Assembly: GCF_021462225.1 (NCBI RefSeq) | Contig: NC_061804.1 | Coordinates: forward strand, 5,378,740 to 5,442,739 | Length of the DNA: 64,000 bases | Source of the DNA: Girardinichthys multiradiatus | Lineage: Eukaryota > Chordata > Actinopteri > Cyprinodontiformes > Goodeidae | Direction of reading: 5' to 3' | Shown: one piece after another, positions 34,196 through 46,900 of the stretch | Layout of the letters: every line of letters begins with the position of its first letter | Numbering within the stretch: position 1 is the stretch's first letter | The notes under the pieces: model-generated | Told to the model about the DNA's origin: nothing | Seen by the model: the letters and a program-made list of their open reading frames with translations, nothing else | Database searches by the model: none | Translations under genes and position numbers: made by a program

Positions 34196-35310
34196 TAATT
34201 GAAACCAGCACAAAGTAGTGTGTACATGAAATTGAAGAATGCTTTAGAAGTCCCCTGGTTGGTAAACAGAGTCCTCATGTGTGTAATTTAATCTCAGAAT
34301 AAATGCAACTTCTCTGTGAAGGTTTTTTAGAGAGCTTTGAAGAACATCTGGGAACTGTTCAATGGATCTGAAAAGGTAAAGAGTCTGGTACAACTGCAAA
34401 CCTACAAAAACATGGTGGCCCACCTTCACTGACAGGACAGGAGAGGAGGGCATTAATCAGAGAAGCAGTCAAGAGGCCCATGGAAACTCTGGAGGAGCTG
34501 CAGAAATCCACAGCTCAGGAGAGAGTATCTATCAACAGGAAAATTATTAGCCATGCACTCCACAAATCTAGCTTTTATGAAAGAGTTGCTGGAAGGACGA
34601 AAGCATTGTAGCGTTTCTAGCGTGAAAGGAAATGTACATCTGGTCTGATGGGAGCAAAATGAAAACTTTTTGGCCTACATACAATACACTGTGTGTGAAG
34701 GAAAACTAACACTGCACACACTATTACCCATGGTAACATGTAGCAATAGCACAATTATGCTGTGAGGTTGCTTTCCTTCAGCAGGGATAGGGAGGGTAGT
34801 CAGTGTTGATGGGAAGATGGATTAGGGAAAACCTACAAGCTGCAGAAGACTTGAGACCGGGGCTGAGGTTCACCTTCCAGCAGGAAGGTAGAAAGGAGTG
34901 GTTAAGATCTATGTATTTTCATGTGTTGGAATGGTCTAGTCAAAGTCCAGTCCTAACTCTATCTGACAATCTGGCTGGATGTGAAACTAGAGTGAAAAGA
35001 ACAATGTGTAAAAGTTTCAGTCTCCTGACATGAAAAAGCTGGTAAAGACAAATCCTAAAAGACTTGCAAGTGTATCTGCAGCGAAAGGTTGTTCTACAAA
35101 ATATTGACCCTGAGGGGCTGAATACAAATGCCAGCCACACTTGAAAAACATAATTGAAAAACTTGTTTCCTTTTTTCCATTTCTGAAATACTGTGTTGAT
35201 CTAACATAATGCAACAGTTGAAGCAACATGTTGATGCAACATAAAACATGAAAAAAGGGTATGAATACTTTGTAAAACTCTGTTTTCTCAAGCCAATGAG
35301 GAATTAGGGG
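34196..35310 (+). pseudogene. Tc1-like element, nearly full span but degraded
   Basis: Carries the family order almost end to end: gtgtgtaatttaatctcaga (34,278), aagagtctggtacaactgca, cagagaagcagtcaagaggc, gaaactctggaggagctgca, atgcactccacaaatctagc, a broken GGGS block near 34,745, tggaatggtctagtcaaagt (34,928), tgtatctgcagcgaaaggtt (35,069) and gggtatgaatactttgtaaa at the end. Stop codons and deletions are frequent. Plus strand, as are the other four copies. Confidence 0.8.
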
Positions 35311-36156
35311 TCTCACTTTCTGGATTTCTTAGTTTGAAGAGGATCTGGGGGGATTTCTTAAGTCTTACATTCCTATTTGTTCCCCTCTCTGAAATCAAAA
35401 ACATTTTCTTTCGCCAGTTTTTATTTATTTTTTATTTGGAAGATTAGCTAATATTTAGAAAATAGCAAGTAAAACAAAGGCTCTTTAAACAGAAAACAGC
35501 CTGCCTCTGACTGAAATAAGTGTGCTGAAGCAAATAGTTTCTTGGCAAAGTAAAGGACCAAATGTCCTCTTGTAGAAGTTAACTGAGAGCGCTGGTGTTT
35601 TGAGTTGGTTGATCTCAGACTAATAAGCCTCACATCATTTGATCTTTAGTACCAGCCAACTAATGACTCATTAGCAGAAGATCTGTGGTTTTCATAAGTG
35701 AGTTTTGTAAATTATCTCAGTCTTTATCACTTGATGGAGAAATGAGGACATTAGAGACAGATGGCCCTTTGTTTGCTTCCTGACAGGTAAATTGCATCTT
35801 GTGCTTTCTTAGTTTAGTGATGCCATTTCTTTTATCTCTAATTTATCCACATCGCGCTCTGTGTTTTACAGCACAGCAGCAACATCATTGCCGAATCATC
35901 AGCCTAAATTGAATGCATCCAACATGAACTGTTTGGTGAACTTTGTAATTTTGTTGTAAACATGTTGGTGGTTTGCAGCCTAAATATAAACAGAACGTAG
36001 ATCAAACCAATTTGCTGTGACCTTCATGTTTTTGTTGCTTGTCTTCAGGCATAAACTGAGGGGCTTATGAGCCGAGGCTCCATTCTGGGACACATCTGAA
36101 CACCATTTTTCATGCTTTTACGTTCTAAATAATTCGAAAAATATGTTTTAGTAGTT
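35311..36156. other. Intronic DNA, nothing recognised
   Basis: No repeat ends or supported coding frames. Confidence 0.5.
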
Positions 36157-36510
36157 GGCTGCACGGTGGTGCAGTTGGTAGCACTGTTGCCTTGCAGCAA
36201 GAAAGTCCTGGGTTCAACTCACGGCCGGGGGAGTTGTTCTCCATGTTCTCCCTGTGAATCCGTGGGTTCTCTCCGGGTACTCCGGCTTCCTCACACAGTC
36301 CAAAAACATGCCTGTTTGGTTTATTGGTCTCTATAAGTTGCCCTTAGGTGTGTAAATGAGTGTGTGCATGGTTGTTTGCGTGTTGCCCTGCGATGGACTG
36401 GCGATCTGTCCAGGGTGTTCCCCGCCTCCTGCCCATAGACTGCTGGAGGTAGGCACCAGCTTCCTCATGACCCACTATGGAAGAAGCGGTAGAAAATGAC
36501 TGACTGACTG
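36157..36510 (+). mobile_element. tRNA-like SINE, best preserved copy
   Basis: Begins ggctgcacggtggtgcagtt. An A-box-like tggtgcagttgg (36,167-36,178) and B-box-like ggttcaactc (36,211-36,220) suggest a tRNA-derived internal pol III promoter. The body includes ctccgggtactccggcttcc, gcgatggactggcgatctgt, gtaggcaccagcttc and gaagcggtagaaaatgac, ending in tgac repeats. Other copies: 16,076, 21,005 (inverted), 59,331/61,930 (split). Confidence 0.8.
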
Positions 36511-36523
36511 TTTTAGAAATTAA

Positions 36524-36938
36524 AGCTGCAGTAGGTAGGTCTGAGAAAATCATGGACTCAGCCATGAAAATTTGAACAAGCACATGTTTCAGGTCCCTCC
36601 CCCTTGCTCTCAGCTGTGCTACAGTCCTCCCTCCACAGCGGAGCCTGCCGTTTTCCTGTAATGTTAGGTTGTTTCTCTGCCATTTGCAGAACACCGGTAA
36701 TCTTGAACAACGGTTCGCACTGTGCAGGGGAGGGGTTGATGTGCATGACTGACATTCCTCCTGGCTCTGACTTCTTGTTTTTGACCGGGAGCGGTGTATT
36801 TCTGCAAATGGCATTAGGACCACTGAAAGGGAGCAGAGGAGTTGGATTTTTTCACTGGCAAACTGTCTCATATTCTACTGTCAGGACATAATGACAGTTT
36901 TAACAAATACATTTTGACAAAAGTTCCCTACTGCAGCT
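36524..36938. mobile_element. MITE with TTAA flanks
   Basis: Flanked by TTAA on both sides (36,520-36,523 and 36,939-36,942). Termini agctgcagtagg and cctactgcagct are perfect inverses. The TTAA target suggests a piggyBac-type origin; this is inference because no transposase sequence is present. The 175-codon minus frame across it is accidental. Confidence 0.75.
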
Positions 36939-36942
36939 TTAA

Positions 36943-39900
36943 GGTAACAGTAGGTTACCTTGTGGGTCTTATGCAGGATGCACTGGAAAGTACTATTAGA
37001 TCATGTTTAAAAGTGCTGACTCTGCACATTTGGCATGCACATGTTGGGAAGGTGTTTGCTTGACCCAGGCCTACTAGAGAAAATGTGTTTATCCAACAAC
37101 TGGGTGGAAATGTGTTGCTGTTAAAAAAAGCCTGTTATGGTGTGAAAAGAATAAAACTTCTTGCAGCATTAAAACATGCTCTCACCTTTTTTTTACGATA
37201 TAATTTGCTTTTAGGATTTGCTGTACTTAGACTTTTTAGCTTTATTTCTTGCAAGAACAATAATAATGTTCAACCTCTGAGGTATTAAAAAAGAAAATAT
37301 TAAAATTACTTATTAATGTATCTAATTACCAAGATGAAGTAGTAATTGAGGTCACTGATTTCGTGATGTAACGCGGCAGCATAGTAGCTAACAAAGCAAA
37401 ATGTATTCACTAATTCATATAAACAGCTTTTCTGCAACATGAACTGAGTTTGTCTTGAGTTGAAGTTGTAAACTGCTGTAGCGGAGGCAGTCTGAAGTAC
37501 CTTAAGCTAAAACCTGCAGGATTTTTGGCATGCACATGTTTTTGCTTGGCCCACCTCTACAACATGAGCAGATAAGGAGCATTATTGCTGCACTGTTCCA
37601 GGATGAAATGTAAGAGAAAGGTCCTTACCAAACGTTCTGATACAAGTATTCCATCTCTAGGGTTCCTTTCCTGTTCCTAGTAGTGGAATACATCTGAGAG
37701 GCAGTGTTGTGGCACTCGAGACATGGTCTTGGTTTCAAAACAGGTGTAGGGACAAGTCTAGGTCTTGTCTCAGTCTCTGACATGCTGGACCATGTGGTCC
37801 ATAGGCCGCAGCCTCATCGTCCTTTTTACTGCAGCTTAGTGTGAAAACCCCTAGATGCATTCAAATGCAACCTATATGCTGCTACCTGTCTGCCTATGAC
37901 CTGAGGAGGAGCAGCTGAGGGATGAGAAAACAAGAGAAACATTTTCCAGAGCAAGCAAACAGAGGTTTTTGTTCTGCGAGTACAGAAAGAACGGATGCTA
38001 AGCGAGTTAAGTCCTCCATCTTCACTTACTCTGCCTGCAGCTAATGCCAGGTCAGCTCACGTTTAGCTGGATGTATGCGCTCCTACGAGTTGTTTGGTTT
38101 GTATGTTCAACTTGTTACCAGCTTTTCAGATTTGTGGGATACTTACATATAAGTTTGGGTTCTGGTGCAGCAGTGAGACCAATTAGTCAGGGGTCCTGTT
38201 AGCTGTTAGATTGTTAATGACCTGCAAGAGGCAGAACATTAAAATTGTCTTCCATTGGCTTGGTCTTGAACTGGCCTCCCTCAAAGTTTCAGTCTTAAAT
38301 TGGGTTGCAGGTGGTTTGGACTACAATCCCACTGAGGGGTTGTATTCTAATCAACAGAACATCAGAACAGCCGTAGAAACAGTAGGGATCGCTTTGACTC
38401 CCTCCGGAACATCTGACTGGCGAAAAACAGGTTTTAAAACATAGATAAAATGCTGTGAAAATCAAGGTATTTTAATTATTTTAAAGAAGAATGCTTTAAA
38501 GTTTATTGACATTCAAGACCTCACACCATTAATTACTCTGATCCAAACATTTTTCAATGTTTGAAGAAAACTGGGCTAAATAGTCTTGATGGCCCAAAAA
38601 TGAGGCACCACTATCTACCAGTTCACCCCTGTCTAATAATTAGACTGATCAAGGAGAAAATATCATGTAACATTTTGGAGCATAAAAAAGTAGTACTTTT
38701 GAAACCTCCGTTGATCCATGAAAGTTTAATGATTGAAAATGTATTTTTTTGCACCTCCTGCAAAGACAGATGTGTTTTTGGAGCAAAGGAATACAAATTA
38801 TCTGACAAACTTTCAACCTTTATTATAAAACCACTACAAACCACAGAGAAAAAAAAATGAAGTTTTCTTCTCAGCACTTTTCAAGCAACACTTTAGACAT
38901 GTTCTGATTTATTTTATTGACACATAAATTGACAATTGAGTCTGTCTTTGCTTCATGCTGAGTTGAAGCAAGACTCCAGAATAAAGGATACAGACCGCAT
39001 GTTGGAATACAGGACACATTTGGAAAAAAAAAAAAAAAAGATTTAAATATGCAAATAAAAGTATTTCTGTAAGAAAATAATTAAAGCTCATTTAATACGG
39101 GTAATTCTATTTTATATGTTTCCTGCAGCATTTATTTCCAAATTTAAACTTAAGGATGGTTTGATATTGCAGCTCGCAGTCAGCAAAGGCACAATATTTG
39201 TAGATTTTTACATATTTAATTTGTCATTTTATCTTCTGAGCATTACAACAGGACAAACAAAGTTAAATGGTTTCAGTAGGACGGCACGTTTCAGTAACAT
39301 TCCTGTTCACCACCGGCGTTTTTGTGTTTAATCTCTTCATGTTCTGTAATTACGCATTAGGTTGCATGTCTTGGAGCGAGCTAATTTTCCCATTAGGGGC
39401 TATAACAGCCTGAAGTTTAGCTTTATTAGTTGTCCTTTGAGCGCTGAATTTATGAATTTAGCCGACTCTGCCTCAAACATAATTAGTGTCCTCAGCTGTA
39501 ACTTCATTTTACAGTTAGAAAGTGCAGCCCGGGCTTATTGTCTCTCTCTCTGGTTCCTTCCATTCAAATAAAACTAGATTACGTAACATAGGAAAACACC
39601 CGGCAAAGGTCCATAGCTGAAGTTATATTTTTTCGCTTTAAACTGCTGGTCTTATTTTTGTTCTTCAACCCCTTGGTTGAACCAATACCTTCAGTCCTAT
39701 CAACAGTCAGCAGTAGTTCCTACTTTAGGAATTTCTTGGACCTGATCAAACATCTGATTTATTGTATTCTGATTGAAAAACTAGTGCGTTTTTTAAGGAG
39801 AGGCTCAATAAACATGAGAAATCTGATTTATAATTCAGTTTATGATGCAGTTTTAGAAATAAACTTACTATTGCACCTCTTAAGTAAATACCTTCACAAG

Positions 39901-41080
39901 CAGAGTAAAAACTTTCAACCTATGATTGAATACCTTCACTAGGCATACAACTGGAAACAAATACAGACAAGACATGGAAATACTATTATCAGAAACATCT
40001 TCATCACGGTTAACTGCCTGGTTACTCGTCTCTGACTTCTCCTTATTCTTCCGTATTTTACATGAGGGAAACACAATGGGGATGCAGGGAAGGCAGACTG
40101 CAATCAAAATGGAAATTACTGCCCTTTCTCCTGTGAGCACTGCCAACAATCGGCAGCAAACCCATAGTTTTTTACCTACTGAAACTCCTCGTATGTTTTA
40201 TGACTGAGCTGCTGTCTGAAAACAGAACCAACTTTGTGTTTATTTCCCATTGTACCACCTGTACATGACAGTACTCCCTCTATAGAAACAGCTCCAGATG
40301 GACGTCTTCAACCAAACAATCATCTCAGGATGCTTAACTCAGCCAGATCAATAGAAGCAGGAAGCCCCTTCTAGCACCAGGTTTACAAGACAAACTAATG
40401 CAAATTATTAAAATCATTCTAATGACGTTTGATGGCACAACTACTCAGAAATGAGTTTGTTTTCCATGACTGCATTTCACATCTCGAAGACACTCATGCA
40501 TGAAACTGACATGCTAGTTTCATCAAGACAAAATTGCTGGAGTTATACACGTTTTTGAGAAATCCCATGCTACAATATTATTGGTGTCTCAGTAATACTC
40601 TAAAACAAAGAGCAAAGCAAAAACCACACATTTACACCTGGTACAGGCTGTACCAGTGGCTCAAAGTGATGATTACTTCCAAGGACCTTGTGTTTATAAT
40701 GAAGGCTATTTTTAAAGTGAACAAGGGAGACATAACTATGGGCACAAGAAAAACACCACAAAGTAGCAGTTTGCTTCTAGGACACCTCAAGCAGTCTCAC
40801 CCACAGGTTAAATTAAAAATCCTATTATTTTTCAGGCTGACTGATGACTCTCCACTGCACTGCATAGGCCAAAATCACTGCCATAAACCAGCTCAACAAG
40901 CATCACAGCTCTTTATACAACAGGCCAAATTTAGCTCGGCACTCGATGTGCTGGGGTGCAAATCTGAGAGCTGGATGTGTTTTACCCCCTAGTCAAAAAA
41001 ATGGCTGATACTAGGAGCATGCAAGTATCTTAGCAGCTCACAAGTCATGACAGAAATACATAATATCGCACAAACGTTCG
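36943..41080. other. Intronic DNA, mostly unique
   Basis: A poly-A/T tract lies at 39,023-39,039. 39,340-39,570 is rich in TAATTA-like sites and lacks repeat features. The 152-codon frame at 40,534-40,992 contains LLLGHLKQSHPQV, faintly like the end of a BED zinc finger of hAT transposases. I do not call it a gene. Confidence 0.4.
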
Positions 41081-42242
41081 CAGAACCTACAGGTTACTTT
41101 CCTGAAACCTAGAGAGCTCTTTCCCTGTGCCTATCTGTTTCTTTCCCAAAACTCACAAGCTAGGTTCCCTGAGCCAACATGTTACTTCTGAAACTGACAG
41201 GTTACTTTTTAGGAACCAAATCCTTTGCTTTACTTGAGCCATTACCAGTTTACTGAAACATGCTGGTTACTTTCCCAGAACTAACTGGCCCTAAGACAAC
41301 TCAGTACTTCTGCAACTCACATGTCACTTTCCCAGTACTTATAAGTTGCTATTCCAAGTTACATTCCTGAAACTTGAGCTACTTTACCTGAGCTTACATG
41401 TTTGTTTTCTGGATCTTAAAGGTTGGTTTGTTAAAAACTAAAGATTACTTTTCCAGAAGATAGTTTCCAAAACATACAGGCCATTTTTCCTGAGCTAACA
41501 TGTTACTTCTCAAAATCAAAGATCACTTTCTCAGAACTTAGAGGTTACTTGCTCACATGGTTCCTTGTTAACTTTCATGTTTCTTTACATGTTCCTTTGC
41601 TGTCCTCAAATTTGCAGGCTATTTTCCCTGAGCTAACGTAACTTCCAGAACTCAGTTAAGGTCTTTTGCATCTCACAGAATACTCACCCTATGCCTACAT
41701 GTCACTTTACTAGAACATGCTGGTTATTTTCTCAGAATTTGCACGTTACTCTACCAGAACTTACAGGGTAGCTTTCCTGAGCCAGCATGTTATTTCTGGA
41801 ACCCCAGGATATTCTTCTAGAAATTATAGATCCACCTTCTTTGAACTTACTGGCTACTTTCCTGGAGCCTACAGAATATTTTACTGGAACATACAGGTTG
41901 CTTCCTCGAGTCAACAAGTCACTTATGGAGGCTACAAGTTGTTTTCCCGGAATGGGCTTTACTTTTCTAAAACCTACAGGTTACTATCAGGGACTAGGCT
42001 TTATTGTGACAGAATTTGTAACTTGCTACTTTACTTGTAGCTTTCTGAAACTTTCTGGGTCGTTTCCCAGAACTTACAGGTTACTTTTCAAGAATTTACA
42101 GGTTACTGGCAAGTACCAAAGAGTACTTGAAAAGCTCCAAAAAGTACATGAAAGTAGCCTGTGCCCATTAATTTCCAGCAAAGTAACCTTTCGGGTCAAG
42201 AAGTCCCCAGCATGTAGCCTGTAAGTTACAGGAAAGTGACCT
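41081..42242. repeat. Degenerate 22-bp minisatellite, ~1.16 kb, partly inverted
   Basis: Units vary around aacttacaggttactttcct-type 22-mers, repeated some 45-50 times with substitutions and small indels (clear near 41,840-42,110). From about 42,130 the units are on the other strand (agtagcctgt, aaagtaacct, gtaagttacaggaaagtgac). Long open frames at 41,717-42,224 are repeat artefacts. Confidence 0.85.
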
Positions 42243-43260
42243 GAATAGTACATAATGTCAGACCAAAAAACTTTACCTTTGTGTAGTTTGTTAGGCTACA
42301 GACGCTTCTGTTGTTACAGGAATATATATAAAACTTTTCTGAACTTGCCCTTTGTGAAAACATCTGTAGTCTGAACCTCAGCTGCAGAGAGTTTGCAGAA
42401 ACATCTACAGATCAGAGGAATGTTAACAGCTCCATATCAGGAGCTCATAGCAACACCGTGTTCATTAGGCAGAAATTAAGCCAAATGTGGCTGAACAATA
42501 TAGCTCCAAAGACGGCGGGAATTTCTCAGTATTTTCACCAAACTTAAGTTTTATAAGCAGAATTATGTCAAAAAGGAAAAAAAAAACAACAATATTACTC
42601 ATCAAGCAGCACATTTTTGTGTATTTGTTAGTTACATTTGATTTTTTTTTTTAAATGCTCTGGAAGGAACAGTGAAATGAAAAACATGAACTATACGTGA
42701 CAATGATGACAAGTCAATGTCATTGGTGGCCTTAATAAGCTTTTATGTGGAAACGTGCCTTCCAAAGCCACCAAACATGAAAACAAAACATCCATCTGGG
42801 AGATTTTGCGGGGCTGGTGTTTTGCCGAAGAGGGAAAGGTTTAGCTGCACCTCACGGTCTACACAGATTCAAGAAGGCAGAAGGTTTTTGCATCAACGGC
42901 TCAGTGTGATGTTGTTGCAAAAGCTTCATCCTGGAGGATTCAAGTCTTTCTCCAAAAAGCAGTGACCTGTACCACGCAATCCACCTCACTTAGCTTTAGG
43001 CGCAGCCTCCAGCTTGGATGAAAATGGAACAAAAAAAACCCATTTGATGTTATTTATTTTATAAATTCTTCTTTACTTTGATTGCCTATGTGTGTGTTGT
43101 AATAAAGTGATTTGCTGTATCAAGGTAATCAGATTGGCTTCTTTAAAAAAGGCTACAGATGTACTCTAAAATGTGCAATGAATTGAAACTAAATTTGAAC
43201 TCCAGAAAGAGTGGGATGTATTTTACTTATTCCTTTTTAATATGATACCCCTAAATAAAA
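42243..43260. other. Intronic DNA, nothing recognised
   Basis: Small A-rich tracts near 42,570 and 42,640. No coding support for the 82-codon frame at 42,717-42,965. Confidence 0.5.
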
Positions 43261-43995
43261 TTCACAGCAACAAATTGCCTTAACAAGTCACCTACCTAAT
43301 TAGTACACAGAGTCCACCTGGGTGTAATTTATTCTCAGTATGAATCAAGTGGTTCTGTGATGGCCTCAGAGGTTTGTTAGAGAACATCAATCAAGACATG
43401 GCCGTTCACCTAAACCGACAGGCTGCAAAAAAAAAGCATTATTTAGAGAAGATACCAATGGTAACTCTGGAGGAGCTGCAGAGCTCAGGTAAGAGAATCT
43501 ATTGTCAGGACAGCTATTAGTCATGCACAAATCGAGCCTTACTGAAGTGGCAAGAAGAAAGTCTTTGTTTGCCACATGCTCTGTAGAGGACACAGCAAGC
43601 ATGTGAAGAAGTGGATCTGGTCAAATGAGACCAGAACAGATCCTTTTGATTGAGGTTGCAAAACCCTCTGTGTGGTGGAAAACTAACCCCCTGAGCACAC
43701 TGTTGTCATGATGAAACATGGTGGTGGCTGCATAATGCTGTGGGGATGTTTTTCCTTAGCAGGGAATGAGGAGTGACTTAGAGCTGATGGAAAGATGGAT
43801 GAAGACACAAACAGGACAGGGTAGGACCTAAAGAGCTTTAAGCCTGGGATGAAAATTCTGAAGTGAACTTACTATCGAGGAGAATAGACAAAGGTTTGCA
43901 GAGTTATAGCTTGTGTTGGTCTATCACAAAAAGTCCCAATAAACATTCTTGTTTAAGGTTATAATTTGACAAAATGCGGAAAAGTTCAAGGTGTA
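43261..43995 (+). pseudogene. Tc1-like element, internally deleted
   Basis: Family landmarks: caacaaattgccttaacaag (43,269), gagtccacctgggtgtaatt, cctcagaggtttgttagaga, ggtaactctggaggagctgc (43,459), aaacatggtggtggctgcat (43,715), ggttataatttgacaaaatg at the end. The region encoding the second and third catalytic residues is missing. Frames are broken. Confidence 0.78.
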
Positions 43996-46900
43996 GGAAT
44001 ATTTACTCGGTTCTGTGTCTGAAGACTGCATAGAAAAGACCGTCATACTTCAGTTTGAGCCCATTTAGCTGCATGTGGGCCAGGGCAACCTGCCCTGAAT
44101 GATGGAGCAATAAATCCTAAATCCTAATCAAAAATGTCAGGACATTTGTCTGTGACCTGAATCTTCAGACAGGGCTGCTCATGCAACAGCACGGTTGCAA
44201 CAGGTCTTTCAACCATGAAAACTACAGCCGAAAGTCTGAAGTGATGATCGATCAGAAATGAAGGGATATAAAGTAAGCAACTCAAGACATAAAATCCAGT
44301 TAGGACACAGGGCTGAACCTTTATATCCAGCAAAGATCTTAAACCTTCAAACCAAATGCAGAAAATACCACTTGTAGTGTAGTTTGCAAAGGTAAAAATA
44401 ACTTCCAGTCATTAAACAGACTCGGTTTACAGCTTCAGAATGTCAGAGCCTCCAGTCCATCTGATTTTCTGGCTGAAGTGTTTCTGTTTTCTCTCTAAAC
44501 CATCAATGCCACCCGGTGTAGACCGGCCACACCTGCATCTCTGTTTTCAATGCAAAAACAATGTAGCATGTTTCTCCATCTGGTGATCAGTCACCATGCT
44601 TTGGGGATACCAAAGAGTAATGAAAGCAGCTTATTTAGAACATTTGCTTGCAAGTCACAGCCCAACAACACTCACCAACAGCAGAGAGCTGAGGTAGTCA
44701 TACCTGTGGTGCTGCTTGCCTAAATGTTGAACACAGCACACTAAATGAAAGCTCCCTGCACCAAATGGTGGGGTGCAGCATCCTATGGCTCATTTTAAAT
44801 GGATTTAAATCCACCTACACTTTGTCGGACATCTTGTGCTGTCCACCGATTGCCAGCATTAATTATTCATACTCATCTCTGTAATTGCAGTTTATGTGAA
44901 TATTTCATCCCTTCACGGCTCTGCCACCTCCATCCAAGATATTTCTCCACTTCCTGTACACTCAGGTTTAAAAAACAGTTAATATATGCAGCAGACTTAT
45001 TAATTATGGATTTCTACACATGTTGTATTACTTATGGATACCTTTTATCAATGCTGCTTCAAAGATAACCCCTTCTGAGCAGCTCTTAAAATGAACCTAT
45101 ACAAGGAAACTGCTCTGCTGAGTGTATTACCCTAAAATAGCTTTGGCGACACAGGTTTAACTTTCTTGGCTTTCGTGGGCTTTGTATTTCAAGGTCAATG
45201 CCTCCATTCAGAACAGGAAAGTTGTTTTCTGCAATCAAATTTATTCGGTTTTTAAATGACAGCAGTGGATCTAAGTTTAGTTTGTTTAGCAAAGTAATTT
45301 ACCAGTAGCATAGCAGGTGCTGTTCATCTAAAAGCAGAACATTTTCATAACAAACTGACACTATTTTGGGAGATGGTTTTGGGAATTATATCTATATAAA
45401 TGTGTTATTTTCATAAAATAATTTAGTAGTTTTCCTTTAAGGCTCAAGAAGTTGCAGGTAAAAACTTGGGTAGCTAACTGTAGCTCCAAGGTTAAATGCC
45501 TTTACTGTTACTTTAACTCATGCACAAAAGGCGTAGTGGTTTGGAAAAATCCAGAGCAGGTAACAAATTGCGCTAAATAAGTATAGTATGTAAAAGATAA
45601 ACAATAAGTGTTTGATATTTTAAGCCATGCTAACTTCTTTTTGTTTAGCCTAAACATTGCCATCACCACTTTTGTCTTGGGTAGTCATAGTGTTATGTAT
45701 TTTTACCCGAGTTCAGCTTCCTAAGTGCTTGCTTCTTTACTTTCACACTTTTTAAAATATATTTCTTGATTATGGACATTAAATTTAATCAAACCATAAT
45801 GGTCTACCAGCCCAAACACTATTTAAAAATAATGGTTTAATTGTAAAAGCAGAAGGCTATGCAGATATGCATGCACCCTGCGTGAGCTCGACTTGCAAAC
45901 GAAAGGAAAGAAACTCAGATAGACGGTGCTTCTTCTAACTTTGTCTGAGACCTCTGTATGTGCAAGTTTAGCCGAACAAACAGATGTGCAGATGTTGCCT
46001 CTTAAATCACGCAAGTGGAGTTTTGGACAAGAATCACTGTGAATGAAATGAAGATTTTATTATAAAGTGGCTTAAAAGACGTTTGAAGGTGATCGTAGAG
46101 TTGAAAGAAACAGGAAAAAACAGAAACGCAGCTTAGAGAACAGTAAATCCAATTTATCAGCTGGCACAGACCAGACTGTGAAAACTACAACTTGACTTAC
46201 TAAAATATTCTAATTGACACACAAAGTGATCTGTTAACATTGTAGAAGTGTAGAAATGACCATGAACTAGTCAATATTGGGGCACAGACATGAATTATTC
46301 AGTTTTAATCTGTGCAAAGTGAATTAAGAATTAGTTTTTGTGAAGCGTAAACTTGGTAAGCACAGTTTCTGTAGAGCCACAAAAAGAACAGTTCTGGTCT
46401 GAAATAGGAAAATGAAACATGTGACTGGATTAAAGGATGTGCTCGCTCTCACTGAGACGTCACGTGGATGGGGTAGAAGAAGAAGTAGAAATCTTTCTTC
46501 CTTTGCTTCAACTTTATTTTTTTTTCTCCTTTTAAATCTACCAGATTTCTTAGTCTATAAATCCATCAAGCAGACACATTAAAAACATTTAAAAGACTGA
46601 CTGGAGCTCTATGTCACAACACACAGCTCAGCGTCTGAGAAAGTCTGTCCTGATTTATGTAGATCTCATATTAAAGCCGCGTTGTGAAGCGGGCCTCATG
46701 TATTATTCACATCAACAACCATGTGAGCGTGCTCCTGTGTGCTGTACGTGTGTGCTGCCTCTGCTTTACTGACTCACTTACCGCGTGCTGGAGTGAAACG
46801 AGCAGAAAGACAATGTGTGCAGCTGATAGGGTGAAAACAAATGAGGAAGGTGGGGTATAGTAAAAATGAAGGAGCACAGCAGGGAGGAGAGGAAGACGGT

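Noticed and set aside
36344..36871. 175-codon minus-strand ORF
   Set aside because: It runs across the end of a SINE and a TTAA-flanked MITE. No domain, and its termini fall inside repeats.
41717..42224. Overlapping 107- and 145-codon ORFs
   Set aside because: Made entirely of 22-bp minisatellite units. A 22-bp period cycles through all frames, so openness is compositional.
41081..42242. CRISPR-like array
   Set aside because: Units are contiguous with no spacers, degenerate, and in a fish genome.
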